This document shows, in pieces, positions 35,097 to 44,570 of a stretch of 64,000 nt of DNA (position 1 is its first letter; every line of letters begins with the position of its first letter). A program made the translations under genes and the position numbers. Source of the DNA: Meishania sp964351985. Its GTDB lineage: Bacteria; Bacteroidota; Bacteroidia; Flavobacteriales; Flavobacteriaceae. The notes beneath the pieces were generated by a model. That model saw only the letters and a list, made by a program, of their open reading frames with translations, was not told the origin of the DNA and did not search any database. The stretch spans positions 1-64,000 of the forward strand of contig CAYGPR010000012.1 of the NCBI GenBank assembly GCA_964351985.1, given 5' to 3'.

Positions 35097-36476
35097 TTAA
35101 TCAGTAACGAAACTTGAAGTGGGAAGTCCCGAAGAATTGAACAAATCGGGCAGGGCGGTATTGCCCCATGCATAACGTACGCGTTTGGGACTCTTAACAT
35201 TATTGGACGAAACTATAATCGTATCATTTCGGATAACCGCTTGGGCTGGAAGAAATTTTCCATCTTGGCCGGCAATCTCAAATAGCGTTCCCCCCTTTTC
35301 TTTCCATGTTAAACCTTCGGCATGCTTAAAAATGACTTCGACTTCATTGCCATTGATTATCATTTCTTTATAAAGCGGACCATACACTTCGGCATCCAAG
35401 CTTTTGTAGTGTTCTTTCAAGGCCACATTGGCGAGACGAAGACCGACATCTTGTTTGTTCGTTGGATGGATATCATCTATCGTACAAATATCGCTAGTAA
35501 GAACCATTCCCGTATTGGGGAATTCCATAGCTCTACGCTGTTGATCGCGAACGATGACTCCGGCCTCTGGAGTTCCATATTTGAAGGGAGCTATCTGTGA
35601 ATAGTAAAAAGGGAAATCGTAACCCCAACTTTTTCGCCACGAACCGATCATTTCCGTAAAAAGCTTTTGATACGTTTCTGCATTCGGGACATTTGATTCG
35701 CCTTGGTACCAAAGGGCTCCCGTTATTTTGAAGGGCGTAATAGGTGCAATCATGGCATTATGGACTATAGTCGGTTCCGTAGGCCAAGAATCGGTCGGTT
35801 CAATAGCTTTGGCAGCCTCTTTCAGCTTCTCGTTTTCTTCGAAAATCCGCTCAGGCGTCCACACTTCGGCAGGGGTTCCGCCCCATGACGCATCGATGAG
35901 TCCGATCGGGATTCCTGTTTCTTCCTGAACCTTTCTTGCAAAAAAATAGGCCACGGCACTAAAATCTTGCATCGTTTCCGAAGTACAGGTTTGCCATGTT
36001 CCTTTTACATCGCGCTGCGGCGTATCGGCGGTCCGCTTTTCAACGGTGAACAAACGTATGTTCGGATGGTTGGCATTTTCTATTTCAATTTTGGCATTAT
36101 CGATTCCGCTATTAGCGCTCCATTCCATATTCGATTGGCCCGAACACAACCAAACATCGCCGATCATTATATTTTTTAAGATTATTTCATTGTTCTCTCC
36201 TTTGACATGTACTTCGAACGGACCACCGGCCTCCGGCGTTGTTACTATAAATTGCCAATCTTCATTTTTACCGGTTTCGAATTTGTGCTCTTGACCGTTC
36301 CAATTCGTAGCTATGGTAATCGTCTCCTCCATATCCGCCCATCCCCAAAATTTTACTTCGGCATTGCGCTGGAGTACCATATTATCGGAAAAAATGGAGG
36401 GAAGGACCAGGGTTTCGCTTTTTGTCGCACAACCTAGAAAAAGGAAAGAAATCAGTATTAAAAATCTGTATTTCAT
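35097..36476 (-). CDS. Sialate O-acetylesterase-like (SASA) lipoprotein
   Basis: A 459-residue SGNH-type esterase; lipobox FLGC. N-terminal beta domain: LPSIFSDNMVLQRNAEVKFWG. Catalytic block I is WLCSGQSNMEWS (Ser115), middle motifs are DASWGGTPAEVWTP and GALWYQGESN, and block V is TIDDIHPTNKQDVG (Asp/His). The family removes O-acetyl groups from sialic acids or other sugars in the periplasm. It is 65 bp downstream of nothing else on its strand except an A/T-rich 130 bp promoter gap shared with the divergent Gfo/Idh/MocA gene. It probably supplies deacetylation for the local glycan pathway. Confidence 0.92.
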   Translation of the reverse strand: MKYRFLILISFLFLGCATKSETLVLPSIFSDNMVLQRNAEVKFWGWADMEETITIATNWNGQEHKFETGKNEDWQFIVTTPEAGGPFEVHVKGENNEIILKNIMIGDVWLCSGQSNMEWSANSGIDNAKIEIENANHPNIRLFTVEKRTADTPQRDVKGTWQTCTSETMQDFSAVAYFFARKVQEETGIPIGLIDASWGGTPAEVWTPERIFEENEKLKEAAKAIEPTDSWPTEPTIVHNAMIAPITPFKITGALWYQGESNVPNAETYQKLFTEMIGSWRKSWGYDFPFYYSQIAPFKYGTPEAGVIVRDQQRRAMEFPNTGMVLTSDICTIDDIHPTNKQDVGLRLANVALKEHYKSLDAEVYGPLYKEMIINGNEVEVIFKHAEGLTWKEKGGTLFEIAGQDGKFLPAQAVIRNDTIIVSSNNVKSPKRVRYAWGNTALPDLFNSSGLPTSSFVTD

Positions 36477-36605
36477 AACGATTTACCTCATAAAGAATAG
36501 ATTAAATATAGGCAATAAAGTTATAGCCGCTACCCGTATCTATTTAATATACTTTTCAATATCTTTAGGACAAAGTAATCGAACGACACATCAAAATACC
36601 GAATC

Positions 36606-37982
36606 ATGGAAAAAAACCAATTCGACAAAAACCGAAGAAATTTTGTAAAAGGAGCCTCTGCGGCCATGTTGCTATCCTCTTTAGGCACCTATGGATTTGA
36701 ACTCACTAAAACGGCCAAACCGATTCGAGTAGGTTTAATCGGGACAGGTTGGTACGGAACAAGCGATCTTTTTAAATTGATTCAGGTAGCCGATGTGAAC
36801 GTTGTTGCCCTTTGTGATGTCGACAGCAATTTTTTAAACGATGTCGCCGAACAAGTGGCACAGCGTCAAACCTCGGGGAAGAAACCGAAATTATATTCCG
36901 ATTACAGGAAGATGCTGGAGAAAAAAGATTTGGATATCGTGCTTATCGGAAGCCCGGACCATTGGCATGCCTTACAAATGATAGACGCGGTCAAAGCCGG
37001 TGCCCATGTTTATGTTCAGAAACCTATCAGTGTAGATGTCATGGAAGGCGAGGCCATGGTGGCCGCAGCTAGAAAATATAATAAAGTGGTGCAAGTGGGT
37101 ACACAGAGAAAAAGTACTCCACACCTAATCGATGCAAAAAAACAAATCGTTGATTCCGGACTTTTAGGAAAAATAAAACATGTTGAGATGTGTTGTTACT
37201 TTCATATGAGGGCCAATGGAAATCCACCTCTCGAGCCGGTGCCCGATTTCTTGGATTATGAAATGTGGACCGGTCCTGCGCCGTTGCGACCTTATGATGG
37301 CCTTCCGCACAGAAGGTGGTGGCGCACCTTTATGGAATACGGCAATGGCATTACAGGTGATATGTGCGTACACATGTACGATACGGTCCGTTGGATGCTC
37401 GACTTGGGTTGGCCCCAGAAAATAAATGCTACTGGGGGAATTTACGTTCAGACCGAGGGCAAATCGAATATTGCCGATACACAGACCGCCATTTTTGAGC
37501 ACGATGACCTCAATTGTGTATGGCAGCATCGGTCTTGGGGAACCCCGGCCGACCCAGAATACCCATGGTCCTTTAAACTATATGGCGAAAAAGGAACCTT
37601 ATCAGGAAGCACGATGCAAGCCGATTTCGTACCTTATGATAAAGACGTGGAACCCATCCATTTTGACGTACTTTATGAAAAAGAGATGTATCCTGAAGAT
37701 TTGATCGAAAAAGATAATGAGCTTAATGCCGCACCTGCCACGCGTCGCCATATGAAAGATTTTTTGGCCGCTATCGAAAACGGCTCACGACCAATCGCCG
37801 ATATTGAAGAAGGACATATTTCGACGGCCAGCTGTATTTTGGCAAACCTGTCGATGGAACTCGGCCGACCCTTGGTGTACGACCCAAAAACACGAACTGT
37901 TGAGGATGACCCTGAAGCAACTAAAAAGCTTCAAAGAGATTATAGAGGGCCTTGGGAACATCCTCATCCTGATACGGTATAG
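36606..37982 (+). CDS. Exported Gfo/Idh/MocA-family oxidoreductase (Tat signal)
   Basis: A 458-residue NAD(P)-dependent sugar oxidoreductase. The N-terminus has a twin-arginine signal (KNRRNFVKGASAAMLLSSLG), so it is folded with cofactor and exported. Rossmann motif: RVGLIGTGWYGTSDLFKL. DIVLIGSPDHWHALQMIDAV and VQKPISVDVMEGEAM give the catalytic Lys region. HRRWWRTFMEYGNGITGDMC and HMYDTVRW are typical of the bacterial Tat subclass. Exported members act as self-sufficient oxidoreductases or glycosidases using tightly bound NAD, and some take part in 3-keto glycoside pathways. It is 18 bp before the kinase-peptidase-aminotransferase gene. Confidence 0.93.
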   Translation: MEKNQFDKNRRNFVKGASAAMLLSSLGTYGFELTKTAKPIRVGLIGTGWYGTSDLFKLIQVADVNVVALCDVDSNFLNDVAEQVAQRQTSGKKPKLYSDYRKMLEKKDLDIVLIGSPDHWHALQMIDAVKAGAHVYVQKPISVDVMEGEAMVAAARKYNKVVQVGTQRKSTPHLIDAKKQIVDSGLLGKIKHVEMCCYFHMRANGNPPLEPVPDFLDYEMWTGPAPLRPYDGLPHRRWWRTFMEYGNGITGDMCVHMYDTVRWMLDLGWPQKINATGGIYVQTEGKSNIADTQTAIFEHDDLNCVWQHRSWGTPADPEYPWSFKLYGEKGTLSGSTMQADFVPYDKDVEPIHFDVLYEKEMYPEDLIEKDNELNAAPATRRHMKDFLAAIENGSRPIADIEEGHISTASCILANLSMELGRPLVYDPKTRTVEDDPEATKKLQRDYRGPWEHPHPDTV

Positions 37983-38000
37983 TTAAGGTTTCCCTTTTCT

Positions 38001-41000
38001 ATGATAGATTATAAGCATCTTAAATTCACGGCTACAGAAGCGGAACAAATTGTTTTCGACCTTTACGGGATCTCGGGAAAAGCCCTTCCCTTGCCCGGAG
38101 AAATCGATTTTAATTATCGAATCAAGGTTAAAAATCAAGAGGGTTACATCTTAAAAATTTCCAGACCGGATGAAGATGAAGCGTATCTTGATTTTCAAAT
38201 AAACCTTTTGGAACATGTAGCCAAGACAGCACCCAATTTGGGAATACCCAAGGTGATACCGAATAAAAAAAAAGACCATTTGGCCGAAATAAAGGACCAA
38301 GCGGGTAACATAAGAAAAGTACGATTGCTATCTTGGATTCCCGGTCGCTTGTGGAGCCAAGTAAACCCACAATCGGACAATCTACGTCTTGATCTTGGCA
38401 AACATTGTGGTTATCTGACCATGGCTTTAGCCGGTTTTGATCATCCAGAGGCCCATCGAACTTTTGATTGGGATATTGCCCAATCACTCTGGATAAAGGA
38501 TTATCTACAACTATTCGATGGTACCGAAAAAAGTATTTTGTCGTACTTCCTAGAATCCTTCGAAAAGAAACAGACTGTCTATCAAAAGCTCAGAAAAGGT
38601 ATTGTTCACAATGACGCCAATGACAATAATATCGTGGTGTCGGATGCCCCCATCAATCCTGTTGTCAAGACCATAATCGATTACGGCGATGCCTGCCATA
38701 CACAAATAATCAATGATGTCGCAGTTACTTGCGCATACGCAATTATGGGGCACAATGAGCCGCTAGAGGCTGCATTACCGATCGTTCGCGGATATCATAA
38801 AAAATTTCCGTTACAAGAGGAAGAACTTTATCTTCTATACACATGCATTGCCATGCGGTTGTCTATATCAGTAACCAAGTCCGGCATCAACCGAAACCAA
38901 GAGCCGGACAATGAATATTTATTGATCAGCGAAAGACCTGCTTGGGAGGTACTTAAAAAATGGAAGGAAATCAATCCTGAATTTGCATGGTATAGTTTTA
39001 GGGAGGCGTGTAAGTACAATGTGCATCCGCAGCAGACAGTATTTGAACAATGGTCGGCACAAAAAAGATTCCCTTTAGATGAACTTTTCCCCACCATATG
39101 CAAAAACAAGGTTCATCACTTGGATTTAAGCGTTTCAAGCACTTGGATCGGACATCAAGAAGAATTCAACGATTTGGACTGGTTTCAATATAAAATTGAG
39201 AAGCTTCAAGCCGAGCACGATGATTGTATTATTGCGGGGGGGTACCTAGAACCACGCCCTCTTTACACATCTACAGAATATGACAAAATAGGTAATTACG
39301 GTCGTGAAAGCCGTACCGTTCATTTAGGAATCGATTTTTGGTTGCCCGCGAACACACCTGTCCACGCGCTGTTCGATGGAGAGATTGTGATTGCGGTCAA
39401 CGACGAAGGCGATAAGGAATATGGAGGGCTTATAGTACTCAAGCACCATATTGAAAATATGGAGTTTTACTCCCTTTATGGACATCTTACCGTAGCTAGT
39501 GCCACTGGAAAAGAAATCGGACAACATATCAAAAAAGGAGCCTGTATCGGTCATTTGGGCAACTATCCGGAAAATGGCAATTGGGCACCACACCTTCATT
39601 TTCAGTTAATGCATTCATTATTGGGCCATACCAAAGATTTTCCGGGCGTTGCCTATTTTCAACAACGTGAGGTTTGGAAAGGCCTGTGCCCCGATCCCAA
39701 TTTGCTTTTTAAACGTAAATCGCTATTCGCGCAAGAACATGCCGATAATGAAGAATTGATTTCTTATCGCAAAAACCATTTGGGCAAAAGCCTTAGTCTA
39801 CAATATAAAGAACCTATGAAAATGGTCCGGGGCCACGGAGCCTATTTGATGGATCAAAATGGCAGAAAATACCTGGATACCGTAAACAATGTTGCCCATG
39901 TTGGGCATGAGCATTACGAAGTGGTAAAAGCGGGCCAGGAACAGATGGCGTTGCTCAATACCAATTCGCGTTATTTACATGGTAATATCAACCTTCTTGC
40001 GAAAGAATTGCTTTCCAACCTGCCGGAAGAACTAAGTGTAGTCCATTTTGTAAACTCCGGAAGCGAGGCGAACGAATTAGCGATACGCATGGTAAAAGCA
40101 GTCACGGGAAGTAAAGATATGATCGTGTCGGAAGTCGGGTATCATGGCAATACCAATATGTGTGTGGATATCAGTTCGTATAAGTTCGATGGAAAGGGAG
40201 GAAAAGGCGCACCGGAACACACCCATGTTTTTCCGTTACCCGATACTTTCAGGGGTAAATATCGTGGGAAGGACACCAGTGGCAACTATGCGGAAGAAGT
40301 ACAACTACAAATCGATAGAATTCATCAAAAAGGACGAAAGGTCGGCGGCTTTATCATCGAACCCATAATCAGTTGTGGGGGACAGATAGAATTACCGAAC
40401 GGATTCTTAAAAGTAGCATATCAATATGTCAGAGCTGCCGAAGGACTTTGTATTTCGGATGAAGTCCAAGTTGGATGCGGGCGCATGGGAAAAACCTTTT
40501 GGGGATTTCAATTACATGATGTACTACCCGATATTATCACAATGGGGAAACCTTTGGGCAACGGACACCCATTAGCAGCCGTGGTTTGCACCCAAGAAGT
40601 GGCCGAAAAATTTGCCAACGGCATGGAATACTTCAATACCTTTGGCGGCAATCCCGTTTCGTGTGCTATTGGTGCTGCGGTTTTACAAACCGTGCGTCGG
40701 GAAATATTACAGGAGAACGCTTTTGAAATAGGAACTTTTTTAAAAAAAGAAATTCAACGGTTGGCCAAAGAATTTCCAATACTTGGGGATGTCCGCGGGC
40801 AGGGACTTTTTTTAGGTATAGAACTCGTCGATGCTGAAATGAATCCGTTGGCGGCCCAGAGCGAATATTTAGTGAACCGCATGAAAGACCATGGCATTCT
40901 TATGAGTACGGATGGGCCTGACCACAATGTTTTAAAGATTAAGCCGCCTATGGTTTTTTCCAAACAGAATGCTGAAGAATTGGTGCAGTATCTAAAAAAA

Positions 41001-41033
41001 ATACTTGCCGAGGATTTTATGAGGGGATTCTGA
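38001..41033 (+). CDS. Trifunctional fusion: APH-type kinase / M23 peptidase / class III aminotransferase (phospho-lyase-like)
   Basis: A 1010-residue cytosolic-looking protein without signal peptide. Residues about 25-330 are an aminoglycoside-phosphotransferase/hydroxylysine-kinase fold with catalytic loop IVHNDANDNN (about 202) and metal loop IDYGDACH. Residues about 420-560 are an M23/LytM domain with all zinc ligands: HLGIDFW (His441, Asp445), SLYGHL and HLHFQ (His531, His533). Residues about 600-1010 are a class III PLP fold: NSGSEANELAIR, CISDEVQVGCGRMG and MGKPLGNGHP (Lys850). In animals the kinase (HYKK) and the PLP phospho-lyases (PHYKPL/ETNPPL) are separate, so here phosphorylation and elimination of a hydroxylysine- or ethanolamine-like amine may be coupled. 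The role of the M23 domain is unclear. The three domains run in one uninterrupted frame. Confidence 0.92.
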   Translation: MIDYKHLKFTATEAEQIVFDLYGISGKALPLPGEIDFNYRIKVKNQEGYILKISRPDEDEAYLDFQINLLEHVAKTAPNLGIPKVIPNKKKDHLAEIKDQAGNIRKVRLLSWIPGRLWSQVNPQSDNLRLDLGKHCGYLTMALAGFDHPEAHRTFDWDIAQSLWIKDYLQLFDGTEKSILSYFLESFEKKQTVYQKLRKGIVHNDANDNNIVVSDAPINPVVKTIIDYGDACHTQIINDVAVTCAYAIMGHNEPLEAALPIVRGYHKKFPLQEEELYLLYTCIAMRLSISVTKSGINRNQEPDNEYLLISERPAWEVLKKWKEINPEFAWYSFREACKYNVHPQQTVFEQWSAQKRFPLDELFPTICKNKVHHLDLSVSSTWIGHQEEFNDLDWFQYKIEKLQAEHDDCIIAGGYLEPRPLYTSTEYDKIGNYGRESRTVHLGIDFWLPANTPVHALFDGEIVIAVNDEGDKEYGGLIVLKHHIENMEFYSLYGHLTVASATGKEIGQHIKKGACIGHLGNYPENGNWAPHLHFQLMHSLLGHTKDFPGVAYFQQREVWKGLCPDPNLLFKRKSLFAQEHADNEELISYRKNHLGKSLSLQYKEPMKMVRGHGAYLMDQNGRKYLDTVNNVAHVGHEHYEVVKAGQEQMALLNTNSRYLHGNINLLAKELLSNLPEELSVVHFVNSGSEANELAIRMVKAVTGSKDMIVSEVGYHGNTNMCVDISSYKFDGKGGKGAPEHTHVFPLPDTFRGKYRGKDTSGNYAEEVQLQIDRIHQKGRKVGGFIIEPIISCGGQIELPNGFLKVAYQYVRAAEGLCISDEVQVGCGRMGKTFWGFQLHDVLPDIITMGKPLGNGHPLAAVVCTQEVAEKFANGMEYFNTFGGNPVSCAIGAAVLQTVRREILQENAFEIGTFLKKEIQRLAKEFPILGDVRGQGLFLGIELVDAEMNPLAAQSEYLVNRMKDHGILMSTDGPDHNVLKIKPPMVFSKQNAEELVQYLKKILAEDFMRGF

Positions 41034-41060
41034 TTACCAAAAGCCATCAAACTTGTTCGA

Positions 41061-44000
41061 TTACTCTTTTTCGTACACCAAAAGGCTGTCCCGGTTTTGA
41101 GTGATCAAATACAATTCCTTTCCCAACATACTTTGAACCTTCGTTATGGATTTTGCATCGCCTGGTGCCAAGAAACCACTTTTATCGGTATCTACGGCTT
41201 CGAATGAACCTTTGCCATTACCTTTTAACAAAAGTCCGTTCGAAGCGTCATATTGACCAATAAAGGTTTCATTTCCATGATCATTGCCTATCAATAAAAC
41301 GTCAAGATCGGTGTCGTTGTCGACATCTAAAATTGCAATATCATTAACCGGGGCGATTTGGGCTTTAAGGGGTAGCTCAGAAATATTAAAACTTCCATTT
41401 CCAAGATTTTCGGCATAAATACTTCTATCGTAGTTTCCGGTAAGTTCGGTAATACCCTGAAGCTCTTCTTCGTTCAACAAAGTCTCACGCGTAGCCTTTG
41501 CGAAATCTTTATATAAATTAAACTTTTCTCGAAATAACGGGCTTTGTTTTGAGAGATCTCCCCAAAAATTGATTGGAACAGATTGGTAAACTCCCTCAGT
41601 GTTTTTAAGATAGGCGAACGACACGGGGTCAATACTACCATTGGCATCGAAATCTTTGGCAAATACCGTAACCGGACGTTCGGCCGAAGGTTGATAAAAA
41701 TTATTCCTGCCCATATTACCCACAATAAAATCTTGATCTCCATCATTATCAAAATCGGCGGAGTCGATGCTCTCCCACCAACCCAGATAGTCTTCAAGAC
41801 CGGTGTTCGCCATTTTCTGAAATGAATTCTTGTCATTCTTGAAAACAGTGATGGGCATAAGTTCACCTACCACAATCAAATCGAGAAGGTCGTCGTTATC
41901 AACATCCGTCCAAATGGCATCGGTAACCATTCCCACTTTTCTTAGCTCAGGAACTTGTTGCTCGGTGACATCTTCTAAGGTGCCATTATTATTTCTTAAC
42001 AAGAAGCTATTTTCCGGCATTGGATATTTTCCGATCGGTGTTCTACCTCCAACAAACAAATCGGTAAATCCATCTTTATCGTAATCTGCCGCTACCACTA
42101 TGGAACCACTGGCACTGACCACGGGAATTCCATCCGTAGCTATCGAAAAATTGCCTTTTCCGTCATTGATGAGCAGCCGATCTTGATAATATTCACTTTC
42201 GGCATTATACTCATTACTTCCGGAAACCAGATACAGGTCTAAGTCCCCATCATTTTCAAGATCAAAGAGGGCCATGCTTTCCTCCTCATATTCCATATTC
42301 CCTTTTTCGCTGAAAAGGGCACTTGTTTCAAAAGTACCGTCCGATTTTTGTTGAAATAACATGGGGGAGTAACCTCTGGAACTTCCAATGATGAAATCCT
42401 CAAATCCGTCTCCATTGACATCACCATTGATAACGCAGGGGCCATTCTGGGTCAATTTATGGGGTAGTACCCGCTGTACATTATAGTCGACAACATCTTG
42501 CTCAAAATGCTTGTATTTGATTTCCAAAGCTTGCGATGCTTCTAAAAAATGTGATGTTTCATTCTTCGGAACGAAGGGAAACGAGAGTTGCGCAATATCC
42601 TTTGTCACAGCATTTTTATGATTTAGGGAAATAGTACTATTTGTTTTGACATTTTCAATCTTTTCAAATTTTCCATCGGGCCATAGCACTTCAACCGATT
42701 TTATACGATCACGATTACCTAAACCGAAATGTACGGTTTGTGCCACCGATGACATATAGCCTCGCGTCAGATAGTGCTCATAATACTGCATGCCATCATC
42801 ATAGCGAACGGTAATCTTTGTTCCAATTCCCAAAGGGTTCTCTGAAGCCCCTTTTACTTCCATTTTGAGATAACGCCCACCTTCTAGTACCTGATCTGTA
42901 TGATTTTCGAATATAAAGGCCTCATCATTGATGTTATTGACCACATAATCCATATCCCCGTCATTATCGAAATCTACAAAAGCAGCCCCGTTCGAAAAGG
43001 ATGGAATATTTAAACCCCATGTTTCCCCTATATCTTCGAAAGTTAAATCACCCTTGTTTTTATAGGCATAATTCGGAATCTTTATTACCGGTATTGAATC
43101 CAATATCTTTGCCGGACTTAAAAACTGGCTCACGGTCAAATTAAAATCCGAAAAATCCATATCGGTGATATCCCTAGGAAAACCATTGGTAATCAAAAGA
43201 TCTCGGTATCCATCATTATCGACATCCACGAAAAGGGGCGACCAACTCCAATCTGTTTTTGATATACCCGACAATAATCCGATTTCACTGAAAGGAACAT
43301 CTGTGCCATTGCCTAACTGCAACATGTTTCGCATGTATTGTGGCTGGTAATCCCATCTTTTATTCAGTACATACGAAATATAATTATGACCCATGATCGT
43401 GGTCTTCATACGATGATTCGTCTCGCCCAACATATCGAGCGTGATAATATCAAGATATCCATCGTTGTTAAAATCAGCAATATCGGAACCCATTGCAAAT
43501 TTACCTTGATGTTTAATTCGCCCTTCTATATTGTTCGAAAAGGTGCCGTCTCCATTATTGATGTATAATAAGTCGTTGGTCAGGTAGTCGTTGGTTACAT
43601 AAATATCTGGCCAGCTGTCATAATTCAAATCTGAAATAACAACGCCCAAACCAAAACCCTCTATGGTAATACCAGCTTCTAAAGTAACATCAGTAAAAGA
43701 ACTATCGCCATTATTTCGATACAAGCGATCATTACTTACCGCGGAGCCATCGGTCACTTTTTTACGATAATTCGTCGGTAATACATGTACTTGTTCATTG
43801 TTGAGAACATACAGATCCAAATCACCATCTTTATCGTAATCAAAAAAAGTGGCACCCATACTGTTGCCTTGTTCGGCGATACCATACTTCCGAGCCATTT
43901 CTTTAAAAATTGGCACACCTTCACCATCAATCCCTTGATTTACGAACAGTAGATTCTCACGCTTTTCCAAACTCTCTTCACGGGCAGAGCATACATAAAT

Positions 44001-44381
44001 ATCCAGCAGGCCATTGTGGTCAATATCCACTACAGTTACTCCTGTATTCCATCGGTCATTTGCTTCAATACCCGCTTTCACCGAGACATCATCAAACGTA
44101 AAACTACCTTTATTCAAGTATAGCTTATTGGGCACTTGGTTCCCAGTAAAAAAAACATCGGGCAAACTATCATTGTTAAAATCTCCTATGGCAACCCCGC
44201 CGCCATTGAATATATATTCTTCGGTAAGTATGTTCGCACTATCGGTTTCGATGATTCGATTGTTAAAGCTAATACCGGTTTGCTCGCTCGATTGTAAAAC
44301 AAACAAAGTTTCTGCCTTTTTCTCTGAACATGCCGATACGCAAACCAAGAGAAAGCCTAACAAAAGTGTATCATATTTCAT
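41061..44381 (-). CDS. Giant FG-GAP/VCBS repeat protein with ASPIC/UnbV domain, lipoprotein
   Basis: A 1106-residue exported protein; lipobox VSAC. Many calcium-binding-type FG-GAP/VCBS units appear as D-x-D/N-x-D-G-x-x-D loops: IGDFNNDSLPDVFFTG, VDIDHNGLLDIYV, FDYDKDGDLDLYVL, ADFNNDGYLDIITL and IWTDVDNDDLLDLIVVG. They are in two blocks (about 55-500 and 660-1060) flanking an ASPIC/UnbV region (about 515-600: TKITVRYDDGMQYYEHYLTRG, VEVLWPDGKFEKIENV). These beta-propeller proteins are CRTAC1-like and frequent beside SusCD pairs. It lies 190 bp after susD with a terminator between, so it may have its own promoter. A role in surface glycan or metal binding is inferred. Confidence 0.9.
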   Translation of the reverse strand: MKYDTLLLGFLLVCVSACSEKKAETLFVLQSSEQTGISFNNRIIETDSANILTEEYIFNGGGVAIGDFNNDSLPDVFFTGNQVPNKLYLNKGSFTFDDVSVKAGIEANDRWNTGVTVVDIDHNGLLDIYVCSAREESLEKRENLLFVNQGIDGEGVPIFKEMARKYGIAEQGNSMGATFFDYDKDGDLDLYVLNNEQVHVLPTNYRKKVTDGSAVSNDRLYRNNGDSSFTDVTLEAGITIEGFGLGVVISDLNYDSWPDIYVTNDYLTNDLLYINNGDGTFSNNIEGRIKHQGKFAMGSDIADFNNDGYLDIITLDMLGETNHRMKTTIMGHNYISYVLNKRWDYQPQYMRNMLQLGNGTDVPFSEIGLLSGISKTDWSWSPLFVDVDNDGYRDLLITNGFPRDITDMDFSDFNLTVSQFLSPAKILDSIPVIKIPNYAYKNKGDLTFEDIGETWGLNIPSFSNGAAFVDFDNDGDMDYVVNNINDEAFIFENHTDQVLEGGRYLKMEVKGASENPLGIGTKITVRYDDGMQYYEHYLTRGYMSSVAQTVHFGLGNRDRIKSVEVLWPDGKFEKIENVKTNSTISLNHKNAVTKDIAQLSFPFVPKNETSHFLEASQALEIKYKHFEQDVVDYNVQRVLPHKLTQNGPCVINGDVNGDGFEDFIIGSSRGYSPMLFQQKSDGTFETSALFSEKGNMEYEEESMALFDLENDGDLDLYLVSGSNEYNAESEYYQDRLLINDGKGNFSIATDGIPVVSASGSIVVAADYDKDGFTDLFVGGRTPIGKYPMPENSFLLRNNNGTLEDVTEQQVPELRKVGMVTDAIWTDVDNDDLLDLIVVGELMPITVFKNDKNSFQKMANTGLEDYLGWWESIDSADFDNDGDQDFIVGNMGRNNFYQPSAERPVTVFAKDFDANGSIDPVSFAYLKNTEGVYQSVPINFWGDLSKQSPLFREKFNLYKDFAKATRETLLNEEELQGITELTGNYDRSIYAENLGNGSFNISELPLKAQIAPVNDIAILDVDNDTDLDVLLIGNDHGNETFIGQYDASNGLLLKGNGKGSFEAVDTDKSGFLAPGDAKSITKVQSMLGKELYLITQNRDSLLVYEKE

Positions 44382-44510
44382 TTCGATAGGATTATATCCG
44401 GATTATTAATTAATCTGCTAATCTACAAATATTAATGCGCTTACTATTCATTTTAACAGCTGGAACATTATTCGATTTACAATTTCAATACTTACTTTTC
44501 AAAGAATCAT

Positions 44511-44544
44511 CATAAAAAAAGCGACCGAGAAAAACCCGGTCGCT
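44511..44544 (-). terminator. Intrinsic terminator after susCD
   Basis: agcgaccg (44520-44527) pairs with cggtcgct (44537-44544) around a 9-nt loop. On the minus strand the stem is followed by ttttttt atgatg. It starts 27 bp past the SusD stop, so the SusCD transcript largely ends here. Confidence 0.85.
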
Positions 44545-44570
44545 GTTCAAATCTATAATTTATAAAATAA

